Source of the DNA: Cercospora beticola
Taxonomy: Eukaryota; Ascomycota; Dothideomycetes; Mycosphaerellales; Mycosphaerellaceae
Assembly: GCF_033473495.1 (NCBI RefSeq)
Contig: NC_088937.1
Coordinates: forward strand, 62,001 to 126,000
Direction of reading: 5' to 3'
DNA length: 64,000 nucleotides
Shown here: one piece after another, positions 22,800 to 36,044 of the stretch
Layout of the letters: each line of letters begins with the position of its first letter
Position numbering within the stretch: the first letter of the stretch is position 1
Position numbers and translations under genes: made by a program
Notes under the pieces: generated by a model
What the model saw: the letters and a program-made list of their open reading frames with translations, nothing else
The model's database searches: none
What the model was told of the DNA's origin: nothing

Positions 22800-25750
22800 A
22801 GTTTAGTTAGACTATTAGTAACTATCTCTTTTATTAGAATATATTCTACTATAACCTTCCTCTACTACTAGAGATATCTAATATAGTTATATATAATATT
22901 AATATATTTAGATCTCTTATAGATATATATATCCTTAATAAGAGTTAAAGCTGCCTAATTGTCTCCTATAATTTATACTAGCCTTAGTTCTCTTACTATA
23001 TTAGGATATACTTTTATAGTTAGTTAGAATAGATATTCTTCTACTAACTCTATATAGTCTATCTCCCTTAAAAGTACTACTAGGAACTAAGATTGCTTTA
23101 TATATATATTTATAGCTATATACTTAGCTTCTATTATTAATATTATAATAGACTTTTGCTTCCTACTTATCTAAGAAACTAGAGCTCTATAAAGGAAGAA
23201 GATACTCCTAAGGATTAAGACTCTATCTACTTTATCTATTATATAGTTAGAGTCTAAATATTCTATTAAGCTTCCTCTATTTCTTCTAAATATTAGTTCT
23301 AAGTCTTAGGATAACTTTAGGTATCTTACTAGTTTCTTTAGAGCTTATATATATCTTTTAGTTAGGTCTAAGATATATAAGCTTAACTTTCTAAAAGAGA
23401 AAGTAATATCTAGTCTTATTATAACTATAAGCTATATCTAGATACTAGTTTAGCTTTAGTACTCTATCTTATTCTCTCTCTTATTATATAAGCCTATTAG
23501 TTTTAGGCTATTATAACTATCTATTAGTAAGAGAGTTAGGTTAGCTATCTCCTTAGTTATTCCTAGCTTTATAAGGTTCTTCTAGATAAAGTATTTTTAA
23601 TTAAGCTTTAAAGTTCTAGCTTATCTATCTCTTATTAACTTTATCCTAAGGATTTTCTCTAGTTCTCTAAGATCTTTAATCTTAAATACCTTACTTAGCT
23701 ATTCCTTAAACTAAAGTATATCTTCTAGCTTTAGTACTATAATTAGAATATTATCTATATAGGTTAGGATTAGAATATTCCTTTCCTAGTAGATAAGAAG
23801 GTATAGGTCTACTTCTAATTATATAAACCTAATTTGTTTTAACTTTAAGATATAGAGTTTGTTCTAGTCTCTTGCTACTTGCTTTAGTCTATATAAGCTT
23901 CTTAGGATTTATAGGACTATATTAGGTAGAATCTTAACTCCTAGTAGTAGAATTATAAAGATTTCCTCTTAAAGTTTGCTCTTAGTAAATATATTGTTTA
24001 TATCTACTTAGTAGAGTTCTAGATCCTTCTTATAAACTATAGCTATAAATACTCTTAAGGTATTATACCTAACTATTAGTATAAAGGTCTCCTAGAAATT
24101 AACTCTAAACTTCTAAGAGAAACCTCTTATAACTAGTCTTGCCTTAAACTTCTTAATAGCTCTACTAATTAATCTCTTTATATTAAATATCTACTTAGAT
24201 ATAATAAGGTTTACTCCTTTAGGTAGAACAACCTTTATCTAGGTATTATTACTTCTTAATATAGTTAGTTCCTTTTAGACTATATCCTCCTATATATATC
24301 CCTATTTAGGATTCTAAATTGCCTCTTTATAGAACTTTAGAATAGGTACCTCTTATCTCTATATAGAGACTTAAGGAGCAATTGCTATAAATATAGACTC
24401 CTAGACTTCTAATAGAGCTTCCTAAATCTACTCCTATTCTTAGCCTTAGACTTAGCTTAGGAATGCCTTATAATACTTAGCACTAGGCTCCTCTTCCTAT
24501 CTATATTCTCTCTGTCTCTTCTAAAGTACTTATCTTATTACTATACTATAAGCTTTTAGCTCTAGGCCTAGTCCTTTATCTAAGATAGATCTCCTTCTCT
24601 TTTAGCTATAGGTTTAGTCTTAGTTCCTCTCCTAATCTCTATTTCCTTATAGGTCCTACTATATAATATTTAATTCTCTTACTTTAGAATATAGTCTCCT
24701 ACTAGTACTAGGACTAGCTTGTCTATTAACTTCCTAGCTTAGCTTAGGTAGTTTAGTAGTTCTACTTTTCTCCTACTAGAGTTATAGTTCCCTAGAGTTT
24801 TCTTCTTCTAGATCTTCTATTCTCTAGTACTCCTCCTTATCCTTTAGTAGAGGTAGTAACTATATAAAGAGTATTTAGCTAGGACCTATAGGTTTAGTTA
24901 TTATAGCTATAGGTATAGTAGCTACTTGCTTCTTTAGAGGTCTGCTAACTAGGTTTCTAATAGGTATACTACTTGCTTAATTAAGCTTAGGAATATTTAG
25001 CTCTATATCTCCTCCTTTCTTATACTTAAACTAAGTAGTAGTATTATAGGCTTTAATAGCCCTTATATTAGGCTCCTAGAAGAGCTATATTTTAGTAGTA
25101 TTAGGAATATACCTAATAAATATAGCATCTTTGCCTCTATTTATTAGTTTATCTAATCTTATTCCTACTAGCTAGGACTTAGGATCTATATAGACTACTG
25201 CTTTATAACCCTAAACTCTAAAGTATAATACTAAGGGTTAAATACCTAAAAAGGCTTCCTTAGGTAATACCTTAAATCTATTAATTTCTAGGCTATTAGG
25301 AAGGGAATTTCTAATAACTATATAGGCTGCTAAGGCTTCTAGCTAGAATTTAATAGGTATATAGGCATCTTCTAGTATTGCTCTTATATAGTCTTTAGAG
25401 GTTTAGATTAACCTCTTAACTACTCTATTCTAGATAGAGTTATATACTTTAGTTATATAGAAGGAAATTCTATATTCCTTCTCCTACTACTTTAGTATAG
25501 TAAGAAGCTCTCTTGCTCTATTACTCCTTATAATCTAGAGGGGATTTCCCGATTATAGCTTAGCTTTTACCTTCTAGTCTCTAAGGATACTTAGTATATC
25601 TTCTCTAGACTTTATTAGGAAAGTCTATTTCTTTTTTAAGAAGTTATTAATAATCTTAAGCTACTATTTATATCCTAATCTTAAAATAGGCAAAGGACTA
25701 TAGATATTAATAGAAACTAGAGATAACCTTTATAGTTTCCTCTCGGTTTC
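22800..25750 (-). pseudogene. Degenerate copia pol of copy A (integrase, RT, RNase H)
   Basis: Read on the minus strand. The integrase C-terminal block near 25620-25230 gives RAILEDAYIPIKF and YIVIRNSLPNSLEI. The RT active-site strand near 23761-23750 reads LTYIDNILIIV, where YVDD is usual. RNase H near 23290-23090 gives LDSNYIVDKVDRV, then FFLYRALVS and EAKYIAINIYIKQS, matching the copia-type SDADYAGD, GPVSW and EAEY blocks. In-frame TAA/TAG stops are frequent. Gag should lie to the right (about 26-28 kb), but I could not identify it by motif. Confidence 0.85.
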
Positions 25751-27999
25751 TTTCCCTCTATATTTCTTTATCTTTACTAAGGAATATACTCTATAAGGTT
25801 AGTATTCCTTTAGAATAGGAATCTAAGCCTTTAAGTTAGATACCTTATATAGGTTTCTAAGAAGACCTTCTCTAAAATATATAAGTCTCCTATACTAAAG
25901 CTCCTACTATTCTTAGGTCTTTTCCTAGGCTTTAAAGATATAGGCTTTATTCTCTTATTTTTAATTAAAGTATAACATTATAAGCTCCTATAATATATTA
26001 TTAATCTCCTTAATAAATAGTACTCCTTCTAATAGTTTTGTCTAGATAACTAGTTTCCTAGATAATAAAACAAGTATAAATTTTAGTAGTTAAATACTAT
26101 ACTACTAGCTAAATTAGCTCTAAGAAACAAAATTTACTCCTAGACTAGGTATAAAGAGAATATTTTTAAGAATAATCTGCTTTCCTCTTCTCCTACCTAT
26201 TACTATATCTCCTATATATATAGCTATTAGATAGCTACTTCTAACCTTAATCTACTTTTTCCTCTAAAGAGGTTTTAGTTCCCTAAAAAGTAATTCTTAG
26301 TTAGTTATATATAATAAAGCGCAGAAGTTAAGTAGCTATCTTAATAGTATATACTTACTTTTTGCTTCTATAGTTAAGTATATAACTTTATTAATATTAT
26401 TATCCTCTAATAGAGATTAAGATATATTAGATACTATAGAAGGTTCTATATCTTCTTAGGTAGTATATACCTTCTTAGAAAACTTCCTTAAGGTTTGTCT
26501 CTTCTTAAGGGATTAGACTTTTAAGTTAAGTTTCTTTACTATTTCTTTTAATACTTCTCTATCTAGTAAAGATCTCCTCCTAAATATACTCTCTCTAGGT
26601 AGTATTCTTCTCTTCTCTACTCTACTAGCCTGTCTTAAGTTAATAGTTCTCTTAGCTTTATTAAGGTATAGATACTTAGTAATACCTCTAAAATGTTCCT
26701 AATTATATAGGTAATATTTTAGCTTTATGCCTTAGGTCCCTCTTCTTTTAGTAAATATTGCTATTTCTTATAACTAGTATCTATACTATATTAACTCCTC
26801 TACTTTAAGGAGTTAGAGGATTTCTTTAGAGTCTAAGTTCTTCTAAGCTTAGATAGTCTATTTTATACTCTTATACTTAGTTAGAAGTATAAAAAGTAGA
26901 TATTTAATTCTTATATTAGAAGTCTTATAGTATAACTCCTTCTAGTTAATCTCTATAATCCTCCTTCTAAAATTACTAAAATAGACTTATAATTTCCTAA
27001 TTATATTTTCTAGTTCTATTTTAAAAGTTATAAATTCTTAGATAATAGCTATTATATATATCTATTAGACTTTACTATATTTCCTATATAGCTTTATTTA
27101 GATATTATATACTCTTATTTTATTTATTACTTTATCTTAGTTATCTATATAAAGACTTTCTATTAGAATATAAATTGCTTTTATATTATCCTTCTACTAT
27201 TTTAGACTAAACTCTAAAAATATAGTACCTTTCCTTTTACTTAATAAAGCTTTAGATACTTTAGATTTAGCTAGAGTAGGTACTAATAATCTTTTTAAGT
27301 TTAAGATTATCTAGAATATTTCTTTTTCTTTAAGTATATTCTTCTATAGCTTAAACTATAGTTTCTAGTTCTCTCTTATTAGAATTAGTATTCTTCTTCT
27401 ATCTAATTTACTTATTAAATCTATTTCTATAAAATTAAATAAATAAATCTAAACTCTAGAAATATAAGCTTTTTTAATCTAATTAGTAGCTTCTAGATTT
27501 CTACCTTCTCTAGTTACTAAGACTCTTCTCTTTTAGCTAAAGTATTTAAAGACTCTTTTCTCTTATAGAAGTTAGTTAGATTCTTAGATAGAGAACCTCT
27601 AAAAGATCTATTTTCTTAGAAAGGTACTACTAGCTAGTTCTAAAGTATTAGTAGTACTTAGTACTTAGGCCTAGTCTTATCTACTTAAGTACTATAGTCT
27701 AAGGCTAATTCTTTTCTCTTTATACTTCTTTAGTATATCTCTCTTTTAAAGTAGAGTATACTTTACTAGACTTTTCTCTATCTTACTTACTTTTTAGAGA
27801 CTTCTAGCTTATAACTAGAATCTTCTAAAGCTTTAAGATAGTATAAATAGAATATACCTCTAGTCTCTCTTATACTCTTTTCCTACTTCTCTATCTAGTT
27901 AATACTATAAGTTCTATAAAAGGTAATATATATTACTTTAAAGATAAGAAGGCTAACTCTTTCTACTTAGAGCCTCTCTATAAACTCGAGCTTATAACC

Positions 28000-28229
28000 T
28001 ATTAAATTATATTCTTATAAGTACTTATCGAATAGATATAATATAGTAGAAGTAGAGATAATAAGTAGGAACTAACCGAGTTAATTATATTAGTTAGTTA
28101 TAGGTTGTATCTTACTCCTAAGATAGGTATTAGCTAGGTTATATAACCTAGTATTATATAACCTATATTACCTAATCCTAATCCCTAAAGTATCTCTTAG
28201 AATATCGAACTAGACTATACTTTCTAATA
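28000..28229 (-). repeat. Copia LTR 2, shared by copies A and B
   Basis: A 230-bp repeat that serves as the 5' LTR of copy A and the 3' LTR of copy B. Its start reads TATTAAATT, a RIP-changed TG end. Confidence 0.88.
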
Positions 28230-28689
28230 CTCCTACTTAGGCTAGATAGTCTTCTGCCTATATTCCTATATTTAAATCTATCTCTAAATTATAATAAGTT
28301 ATTAGGTGCTATAGTTATATAGTTGGAGCTATATACCTAATCTATCTTAGTTTAACTCCTTAGCCTAGTATCTACGAATCCTTCTTCTAGTATATACTAT
28401 AAGAGAGATAGCTTCGTTTTTGCTTCTCTACTAGGCTTTTCCTTTTAGACTATATATAGATTCCTAGATCCTAATTACTTATTATATATAGCAAGCTACT
28501 TCTCCTATAGTACAACTCCTAGGCTTAATATTACCTAATTAAGAATGTTATATATCTCTTAATTAAGTGTCCTCTTTTATTAATTCTAGGTCTAGAGTTT
28601 AATCTATAGTTAGAGCTAGAATCTTTTGCCCTTTTCTATATAAGCTAGAGTTGTTTTATAAACTCCTAAAACTATAGCCTACTCTTTAG

Positions 28690-31640
28690 TTTAGTTAGGC
28701 TATTAGCAACTATCTCTTTTATTAGAATATATTCTACTATAACTTTCCTCTGCTACTAGAGATATCTAATATAGTTATATATAATATTAATATATTTAGA
28801 TCTCTTATAGGTATATATATCCTTAATAAGAGTTAAAGCTACCTAATTGTCTCCTATAATCTATACTAGCCTTAGTTCTCTTACTATATTAGGATATACT
28901 TTTATAGTTAGTTAGAATAGGTATTCTCCTACTAACTCTATATAGTCTATCTCCCTTAAGAGTGCTACTAGGAACTAAGATTACTTTATATATATATTTA
29001 TAGCTATATACTTAGCTTCTATTATTAATATTATAATAGACTTTTGCTTCCTACTTATTTAAGAAACTAGGGCTCTATAAAGGAAGAAGATGCTCCTAAG
29101 GATTAAGACTCTATCTGCTTTATCTATTATATAGTTAGAGTCTAAATATCCTATTAGGCTTCCTCTATTTCTCCTAAATATTAGTCCTAAGTCTTAGGAT
29201 AACCTTAGGTATCTTGCTAGTTTCTTTAGAGCTTATATATGCTTCTTAGTTAGGTCTAAGACGTATAAGCTTAACCTTCTAAGAGAGAAAGTAATATCTA
29301 GTCTTATTATAACTATAGGCTATATCTAGGTACTAGTTTAGCTTTAGTACTCTATCTTATTCCCTCTCTTATTATATAAGCCTATTAGTTTTAGGCTATT
29401 ATAACTATCTATTAGTAAGAGAGTTAGGTTAGCTATCTCCTTAGTTATTTCTAGCTTTATAAGGTTCTCCTAGATAAAGTATTCTTAATTAAGCTTTAAA
29501 GTTCTAGCTTGTCTATCTCTTATTAACCTTATCCTAAGGATTTTCTCTAGTTCTCTAAGATTTTTAATCTTAAATACCTTGCCTAGCTATTCCTTAAACT
29601 AAAGTATATCTTCTAGCTTTAGTACTATAATTAGAATATTATCTATATAGGTTAGGATTAGAATATTCCTTTCCTAGTAGATAAGAAGGTATAGGTCTAC
29701 TTCTAATTATATAAACCTAATCTGTTTTAACTTTAAGATATAGAGTTTGTTCTAGTCTCTTACTACTTACTTTAGTCTATATAAGCTTCTTAGGATTTAT
29801 AGGACTATATTAGGTAGAATCTTAACTCCTAGTAGTAGAATTATAAAGATTTCTTCTTAAAGTTTGCTCTTAGTAAATATATTGTTTATATCTACTTAGT
29901 AGAGTTCTAGATCCTTCTTATAAACTATAGCTATAAATACTCTTAAGGTATTATACCTAACTATTAGTATAAAGGTCTCCTAGAAATTAACTCTAAACTT
30001 CTAAGAGAAACCTTTTATAACTAGTCTTGCCTTAAACTTCTTAATAGCTCTACTAATTAATCTCTTTATATTAAATATCTACTTAGATATAATAAGGTTT
30101 ACTCCTTTAAGTAGAATAACCTTTATCTAGGTATTATTACTTCTTAATATAGTTAGTTCCTTTTAGACTATATCCTTCTATATATATCTCTATTTAGGAT
30201 TCTAAATTGCTTCTTTATAGGACTTTAGAATAGGTACCTCTTATCTCTATATAGAGACTTAAGGAGCAATTGCTATAAATATAGACTCCTAAACCTCTAA
30301 TAGGGCTTCCTAAATCTACTCCTATTCTTAGCTTTAGACTTAGCTTAAGAATGCCTTATAATACTTAGTACTAGGCTCCTCCTCCTATCTATATTCTCTC
30401 TATCTCTTCTAAAGTACTTATCTTATTACTATACTATAAGCTTTTAGCTCTAGGCCTAGTCCTTTATCTAAGACAGATCTCCTTCTCTTTTAGCTATAGG
30501 TTTAGTCTTAGTTCCTCTCCTAATCTCTATTTCCTTATAGGTCCTACTATATAATATTTAATCCTCTTACTTTAGAATATAGTCTCCTACTAGTACTAGG
30601 ACTAGCTTGTCTATTAACTTCCTAGCTTAGCTTAGGTAGTTTAGTAGTTCTACTTTTCTCCTACTAGGGTTATAGTTCCCTAGAGTTTTCTTCTTCTAGA
30701 TCCTCTATTCTCTAGTACTCCTCCTTATCCTTTAGTAGAGATAGTAACTATATAAAGAGTATTTAGCTAGGACCTATAGGTTTAGTTACTATAGCTATAG
30801 GTATAGTAGCTATAGAAAGTATAACTACTATTAGCTTCTTTAGAGGTCTACTAACTAGGTTTCTAATAGATATACTACTTACTTAGTTAAGCTTAGGAAT
30901 ATTTAGCTCTATATCTCCTCCTTTCTTATACTTAAACTAAGTAGTAGTACTATAGGCTTTAATAGCCCTTATATTAGGCTCCTAGAAGAGCTATATTTTA
31001 GTAGTATTAGGAATATATCTAATAAATATAGTATCTTTGCCTCTATTTATTAGTTTGTCTAATCTTATTTTTGCTAGCTAGGACTTAGGATCTATATAGA
31101 CTACTGCTTTGTAACCCTAAACTCTAAAGTATAATACTAAGAGTTAAATACCTAAAAAGGCTTCCTTAGGTAATATCTTAAATCTATTAATTTCTAGGCT
31201 ATTAGGAAGAGAATTTCTAATAACTATATAGGCTACTAAGGCTTCTAGCTAGAATTTAATAGGTATATAGGTATCTTCTAGTATTGCTCTTATATAGTCT
31301 TTAGAGGTTTAGATTAACCTTTTAACTACTCTATTCTAGATAGAGTTATATACTTTAGTTATATAGAAGGAAATTCTATATTCCTTCTCCTATTACTTTA
31401 GTATAGTAAGAAGCTCTCTTGCTCTATTACTCCTTATAATCTAGAGAGGATTTCCCGATTATAGCTTAGCTTTTACCTTCTAGTCTCTAAGGATACTTAG
31501 TATATCTTCTCTAGACTTTATTAGGAAAGTCTATTTCTTTCTTAAGAAGTTATTAATAATCTTAAGCTACTATTTATATCCTAATCTTAAGATAGGTAAA
31601 GGACTATAGATATTAATAGAAACTAGAGATAACCTTTATA
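28690..31640 (-). pseudogene. Degenerate copia pol of copy B
   Basis: The counterpart of 22800-25750 on the minus strand. It has the integrase block near 31140-31510, the RT active-site strand near 29650-29639 and RNase H near 28920-29190, all with RIP-type stops. No intact frame longer than a few dozen codons remains. Confidence 0.82.
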
Positions 31641-33905
31641 GTTTCCTCTCGGTTTCTTTCCTTCTATATTTCTTTATTTTTGCTAAGGAATATACTCTAT
31701 AAGGTTAGTATTCCTTTAGAATAGGAATCTAAGCTTTTAAGTTAGATACCTTATATAGGTTTCTAAGAAGACCCTCTCTAAAATATATAAGTCTCCTATA
31801 CTAAAGCTCCTACTATTCTTAGGTCTTTTCCTAGGCTTTAAAGGTATAGGCTTTATTCTCTTATTTTTAATTAAAGTATAATATTATAAGCTCCTATAAT
31901 ATATTATTAATCTTCTTAATAAATAGTACTCCTCCTAATAGTTTTATCTAGATAACTAGTTTCCTAGACAATAAAACAAGTATAAATTTTAGTAGTTAAA
32001 TACTATACTACTAGCTAAATTAGCTCTAAGAAACAAGATTTACTCCTAGACTAGGTATAAAGAGAACATTTTTAAGAATAATCTGCTTTTCTCTTCTTCT
32101 ACCTATTACTATATCTCCTATATATATAGCTATTAGATAGCTACCTCTAACCTTAATCTACTTTTTCCTCTAAAGAGGTTTTAGTTCTCTAAAAAGTAAT
32201 TCTTAGTTAGTTATATATAATAAAGTATAGGAGTTAAGTAGCTATCTTTATAGTATATACTTGCCTTTTGCTTCTATAGTTAAGTATATAACTTTATTAA
32301 TATTATTATCCTCTAATAGAGATTAAGATATATTAGATACTATAGAAGGTTCTATATCTTCTTAGGTAGTATATACCTTCTTAGAAAACTTCCTTAAAGT
32401 TTGTCTCTTCTTAAGAGATTAGACTTTTAAGTTAAGTTTCTTTACTATTTCTTTTAATACTTCTCTATCTAGTAAAAATCTCCTCCTAAATATACTCTCT
32501 CTAAGTAGTATTCTTCTCTTCTCTACTCTACTAGCCTGTCTTAAGTTAATAGTTCTCTTAGCTTTATTAAGGTATAGATACTTAGTAATACCTCTAAAAT
32601 GTTCCTAATTATATAGATAATATTTTAGCTTTATACTTTAGGTCCCTCTTCCCTTAGTAAATATTACTATTTCTTATAACTAGTATCTATACTATATTAA
32701 CTCCTCTGCTTTAAGGAGTTAGAGGATTTCTTTAGAGTCTAAGTCCTTCTAAGCTTAGATAGTCTGCCTTATACTCTTATACTTAGCTAGAAGTATAAAG
32801 AGTAGATACTTAATCCTTATATTAGGAGTCTTATAGTATAACTCCCTCTAGTTAATCTCTATAATCCTCCTTCTAAGATTGCTAAGATAGACCTATAATT
32901 TCCTAATTATATCTCCTAGTTCTATCTTAAAAGTTACGAATTCTTAGATAATAGCTATTATATATACCTATTAGACTTTGCTATATTTCCTATATAGCTT
33001 TATCTAGATATTATATACTCTTATCTTATCTATTATCTTATCTTAGTTATCTATATAAAGACTTTCTATTAGGATATAGATTGCCTTTATATTATCCTTC
33101 TACTATTTTAGGCTAAACTCTAAAAATGTAGTGCCTTTCTCTTTACTTAATAAAGCCTTAGACGCTTTAGATTTAGCTAGAGTAGGTACTAATAATCCCT
33201 TTAAGTCTAAGATTATCTAGAAGATTTCTTTTCCTCTAAGTATATTCTCCTATAGCTTAAACTATAGTCTCTAGTTCTCTCTTATTAGGATTAGTATTCT
33301 CCTCTTATCTAATTTACTTATTAAATCTATTTCTATAAAATTAAATAAATAAATCTAAACTCTAGAAATATAAGCTCTTTTAATCTAATTAGTAGCTTCT
33401 AGATTTCTGCCTTCCCTAGTTACTAAGACTCTTCTCTCTTAGCTAAAGTATCTAAGGACTCTTCTTTCTTAGAGGAGTTAGTTAGATTTTTAGGTAGAGA
33501 ACCTCTAAAAGATCTACCTTCTTAGAAGGGCACTACTAGCTAGTTCTAAAGTATTAGTAGTACTTAGTACTTAGGCCTAGTCTTATCTACTTAGATACTA
33601 TAGTCTAAGGCTAATCCTTTCCTCTTTATACTCCTTTAGTATACCTCTCTTTTAAAGTAGAGTATATCTTACTAGGCTTTTCTCTATCTTACCTGCCTTT
33701 TAGAGACTTCTAGCTTATAACTAGGATCTTCTAAAGCTTCTAGGTAGTATAGATAGGATATGCCTCTAGTCTCTCTTATACTCTTTTTCTACTTCTCTAC
33801 CTAATTAATACTATAGGTCCTATAAGAGGTAATATATATTACTTTAAGGATAAGAAGGCTAACTCTTACTACTTAGGGCCTCTCTGCAAACCCGGGCTTA
33901 TAACC

Positions 33906-34135
33906 TTTCGAATTGTATTCTCGTAGGTACTCGTCGGATAGGTATAACGTAGTAGAAGTAGAGATAATAAGTAGGAACTAACCGAGTTAATTATATTAGT
34001 TAGTTATAGGTTATATCTTACTCCTAAGATAGGCATTAGCTAGGTTATATAACCTAGTGTTATATAACCTATATTACCTAATCCTAATCCCTAAAGTGTC
34101 TCTTAGAATATCGAACTAGACTATACTTTCTAATA
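33906..34135 (-). repeat. Copia LTR 3 (5' LTR of copy B)
   Basis: This third 230-bp copy is the least RIP-altered: it keeps CGAATTGTATTC and several CG/TG sites lost in the other two. The adjacent primer-binding-like segment (33886-33905) also keeps GCAAACCCGGG. Confidence 0.88.
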
Positions 34136-35860
34136 TAGACTAGTATAAGTAATATAATAGCGAACGAACGTATAACTCTTCGAAGTTGCCTAGAATATTA
34201 ACCTACGCCGAATCGCTAGAGTCTACTATACTATACTAGTAGACGCGCTACGCTACGAAATAGATACTCTACTAATTAAAGACTACTTATATAAGAAGAC
34301 GTCCCGATATATCTAGAAGATAGAAAACCTAATAGTAATAGAATATATATAGCGTTAGTACTATAAGATTAGAAACTCGTACTACTAATAATATATAGAA
34401 GATCTTCTCTAAATAAGTAATATCTAACTCGGCTATAATATATAGAAAGAAGCGTAGCCTAACGAAGTATAGAATAGATACGATATCTAATATCTCTAGT
34501 AGAAGGAAAGCTAGAGAACTATAGTAGCCTAATAATAGGAGACAGATCTATAAGCGCCCTCTATATAGTATATATAGACGAGAGGAGACAATAACTAATA
34601 CTAGAAATATAAAGAGCTCTCCTAGTCTAAGAGTATAGCTATAATACTACTCCGAATAGAGTATATCGGACTTAATATATATCTATATATAAGGAATATC
34701 CTAGAGTTCGATAGCCTAGTATACGAGTATAGAGTAAGACGATAAATAGAGAAATATATCCTACTCTAGTACTCGAATATAGTATAGAGTAGGAACGAGT
34801 TTATCCGATTAATAGAAAGTATAAATATATAGACTATACTATTAACTATAAGAGAGATAAAACTAGTAGTATAACGCCTAATAGTACTTAAGTACCTCTA
34901 ATAGTTCGTATAGGTAGAGGTAGAGCCGATAATAGAGTAGAAATAAGGAAGAGAAATAGAAAAAGAAAAGAAAGAAGAGAGTCTAGATCTAAAAGAAAAT
35001 AGGTACTCGAGAATTACTAATCTATAATCGTATATAATAATAACCTAATACCTAAGAGCGCCGTAATAGGTACAATATACGAAGTAAACGGAAGATAGGT
35101 TTTTATATTATAAGACTTTTCGCTCTCTAAATAAAAATATATAGATAGCTCTATATAGATCTAAATAGGAGCTAGTTTAGGAATATAAGACTTTATCTAT
35201 CTATCTATATAAGCTTAGAACTAGATACTTAAAGCTAAAAATAATAGCTTAAAGTAGACTATTACTAATAAGAAGGAATATAAGACTAAGAGTAAGAGTC
35301 TAATTAATAACTAGTATAAACTAAATATAAGTAGTACTATAATATATAGCTCTTAGAAAATAAAGGAAGCTAAGGACTTTATAGCTTAATAATAGCTAAA
35401 TAAAGAAATAGAATAAGCTAAGAAGAAGGCTTAGAAATAAGCTAAGAAACTAGCTAATATATAGGAATTAATTATAAAGGAATAGTAGAAGTTAGAAAGG
35501 CTTAATTAGTATATAACTAAGTAAGAATAAACTACTAAAGTAAAGGTAGAAGTATAATATATTAAAGAAAATAAAGTAGCTAATAGATAGCTCTAGTAAT
35601 ACTTTAATTAATTAATTAAAGCTCTAAAGTAATTAAAATAAGTAGAGTTAAAAGTACTATCTCTATAGCCTATATTTATAGAGCCTATAAAGCTAGTAGC
35701 GAGTATATAAGCTAATCTAGCTAAACTATTAAGAATATAATAACTAAGTAGAAAAGTAGTACTAAACTTTTAGTTTAGTAAGCTTAATATATAGCGATTA
35801 TAATATAGTTTAAATTATAACAATCTATATAGTAATAGTTAAGAAACACTACCTTAAAAA
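34136..35860. other. RIP-degraded sequence between the copia block and the esterase gene
   Basis: The first kilobase keeps CG dinucleotides like 11.5-14.1 and 21.3-22.1 kb and probably continues that host sequence. From about 35100 it is CG-poor. With RIP stops ignored, 35250-35750 reads as a Lys/Gln/Glu-rich coiled coil, faintly like the tails of fungal pogo-type transposases, but no catalytic motif supports that. The normal composition of the gene space returns at about 35815-35860. Confidence 0.4.
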
Positions 35861-36044
35861 CATGCTAGAATTGTAGGTTTACGAGGTTCTGTAGGTCACG
35901 TGGGGCACACTTCTATCTAGCTCACATGCTTATCAAACACGTTAGAGCTTAACATCATCTATCTACCCCTCCAGAACTACATGGTGTTCGAGAGCTCTTT
36001 GCTCATACTATTTCCATTGCACAAAACTTACGACAGCAACAAAC

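Larger units (their letters stand above)
22118..28229 (-). mobile_element. Ty1/copia retrotransposon, copy A, reverse orientation
   Basis: Bounded by 230-bp LTRs at 22118-22347 (3') and 28000-28229 (5', shared with copy B). On the minus strand the order is that of copia elements: integrase before reverse transcriptase and RNase H. A primer-binding-like segment (about 27981-27999) lies directly inside the 5' LTR. It could derive by CA to TA change from a sequence containing CTCATAACC, the anticodon-loop region of a methionine tRNA, so half-tRNA priming is possible. Stops and frame damage are RIP-like throughout. The internal part is about 5.65 kb. CG dinucleotides are nearly absent, unlike the gypsy element. 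Confidence 0.88.
28000..34135 (-). mobile_element. Ty1/copia retrotransposon, copy B, reverse orientation
   Basis: Bounded by 230-bp LTRs at 28000-28229 (3', shared with copy A) and 33906-34135 (5'). The internal part is about 5.68 kb and closely matches copy A along its length, with the same integrase, RT and RNase H blocks shifted by about 5.9 kb. It differs by an extra stretch of about 18 bp near 30808 and by largely different sequence between about 28370 and 28600. TG/CA dinucleotides are more frequent toward its right end. No target duplication is seen between the outer ends of the A-B pair (TATTT before 22118, TAGAC after 34135). Confidence 0.88.
7440..35860. mobile_element. RIP-mutated island of nested LTR retrotransposons
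   Basis: The composition changes sharply at both edges. Inside, CA and TG dinucleotides are nearly absent (for example, none occurs in 9001-9120) while TA is extremely common. That is the product of repeat-induced point mutation, which turns CpA into TpA on either strand of repeated DNA in ascomycetes. Coding frames are destroyed mainly by TGG to TAG and CAG/CAA to TAG/TAA changes. At least five retroelements can be delimited by paired direct repeats, and two of them have perfect 5-bp target duplications. Their ends read TA...TA where TG...CA is expected, as RIP predicts. No cellular gene was found in the island. The right edge is within about 185 bp of the esterase start codon. Confidence 0.93.
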
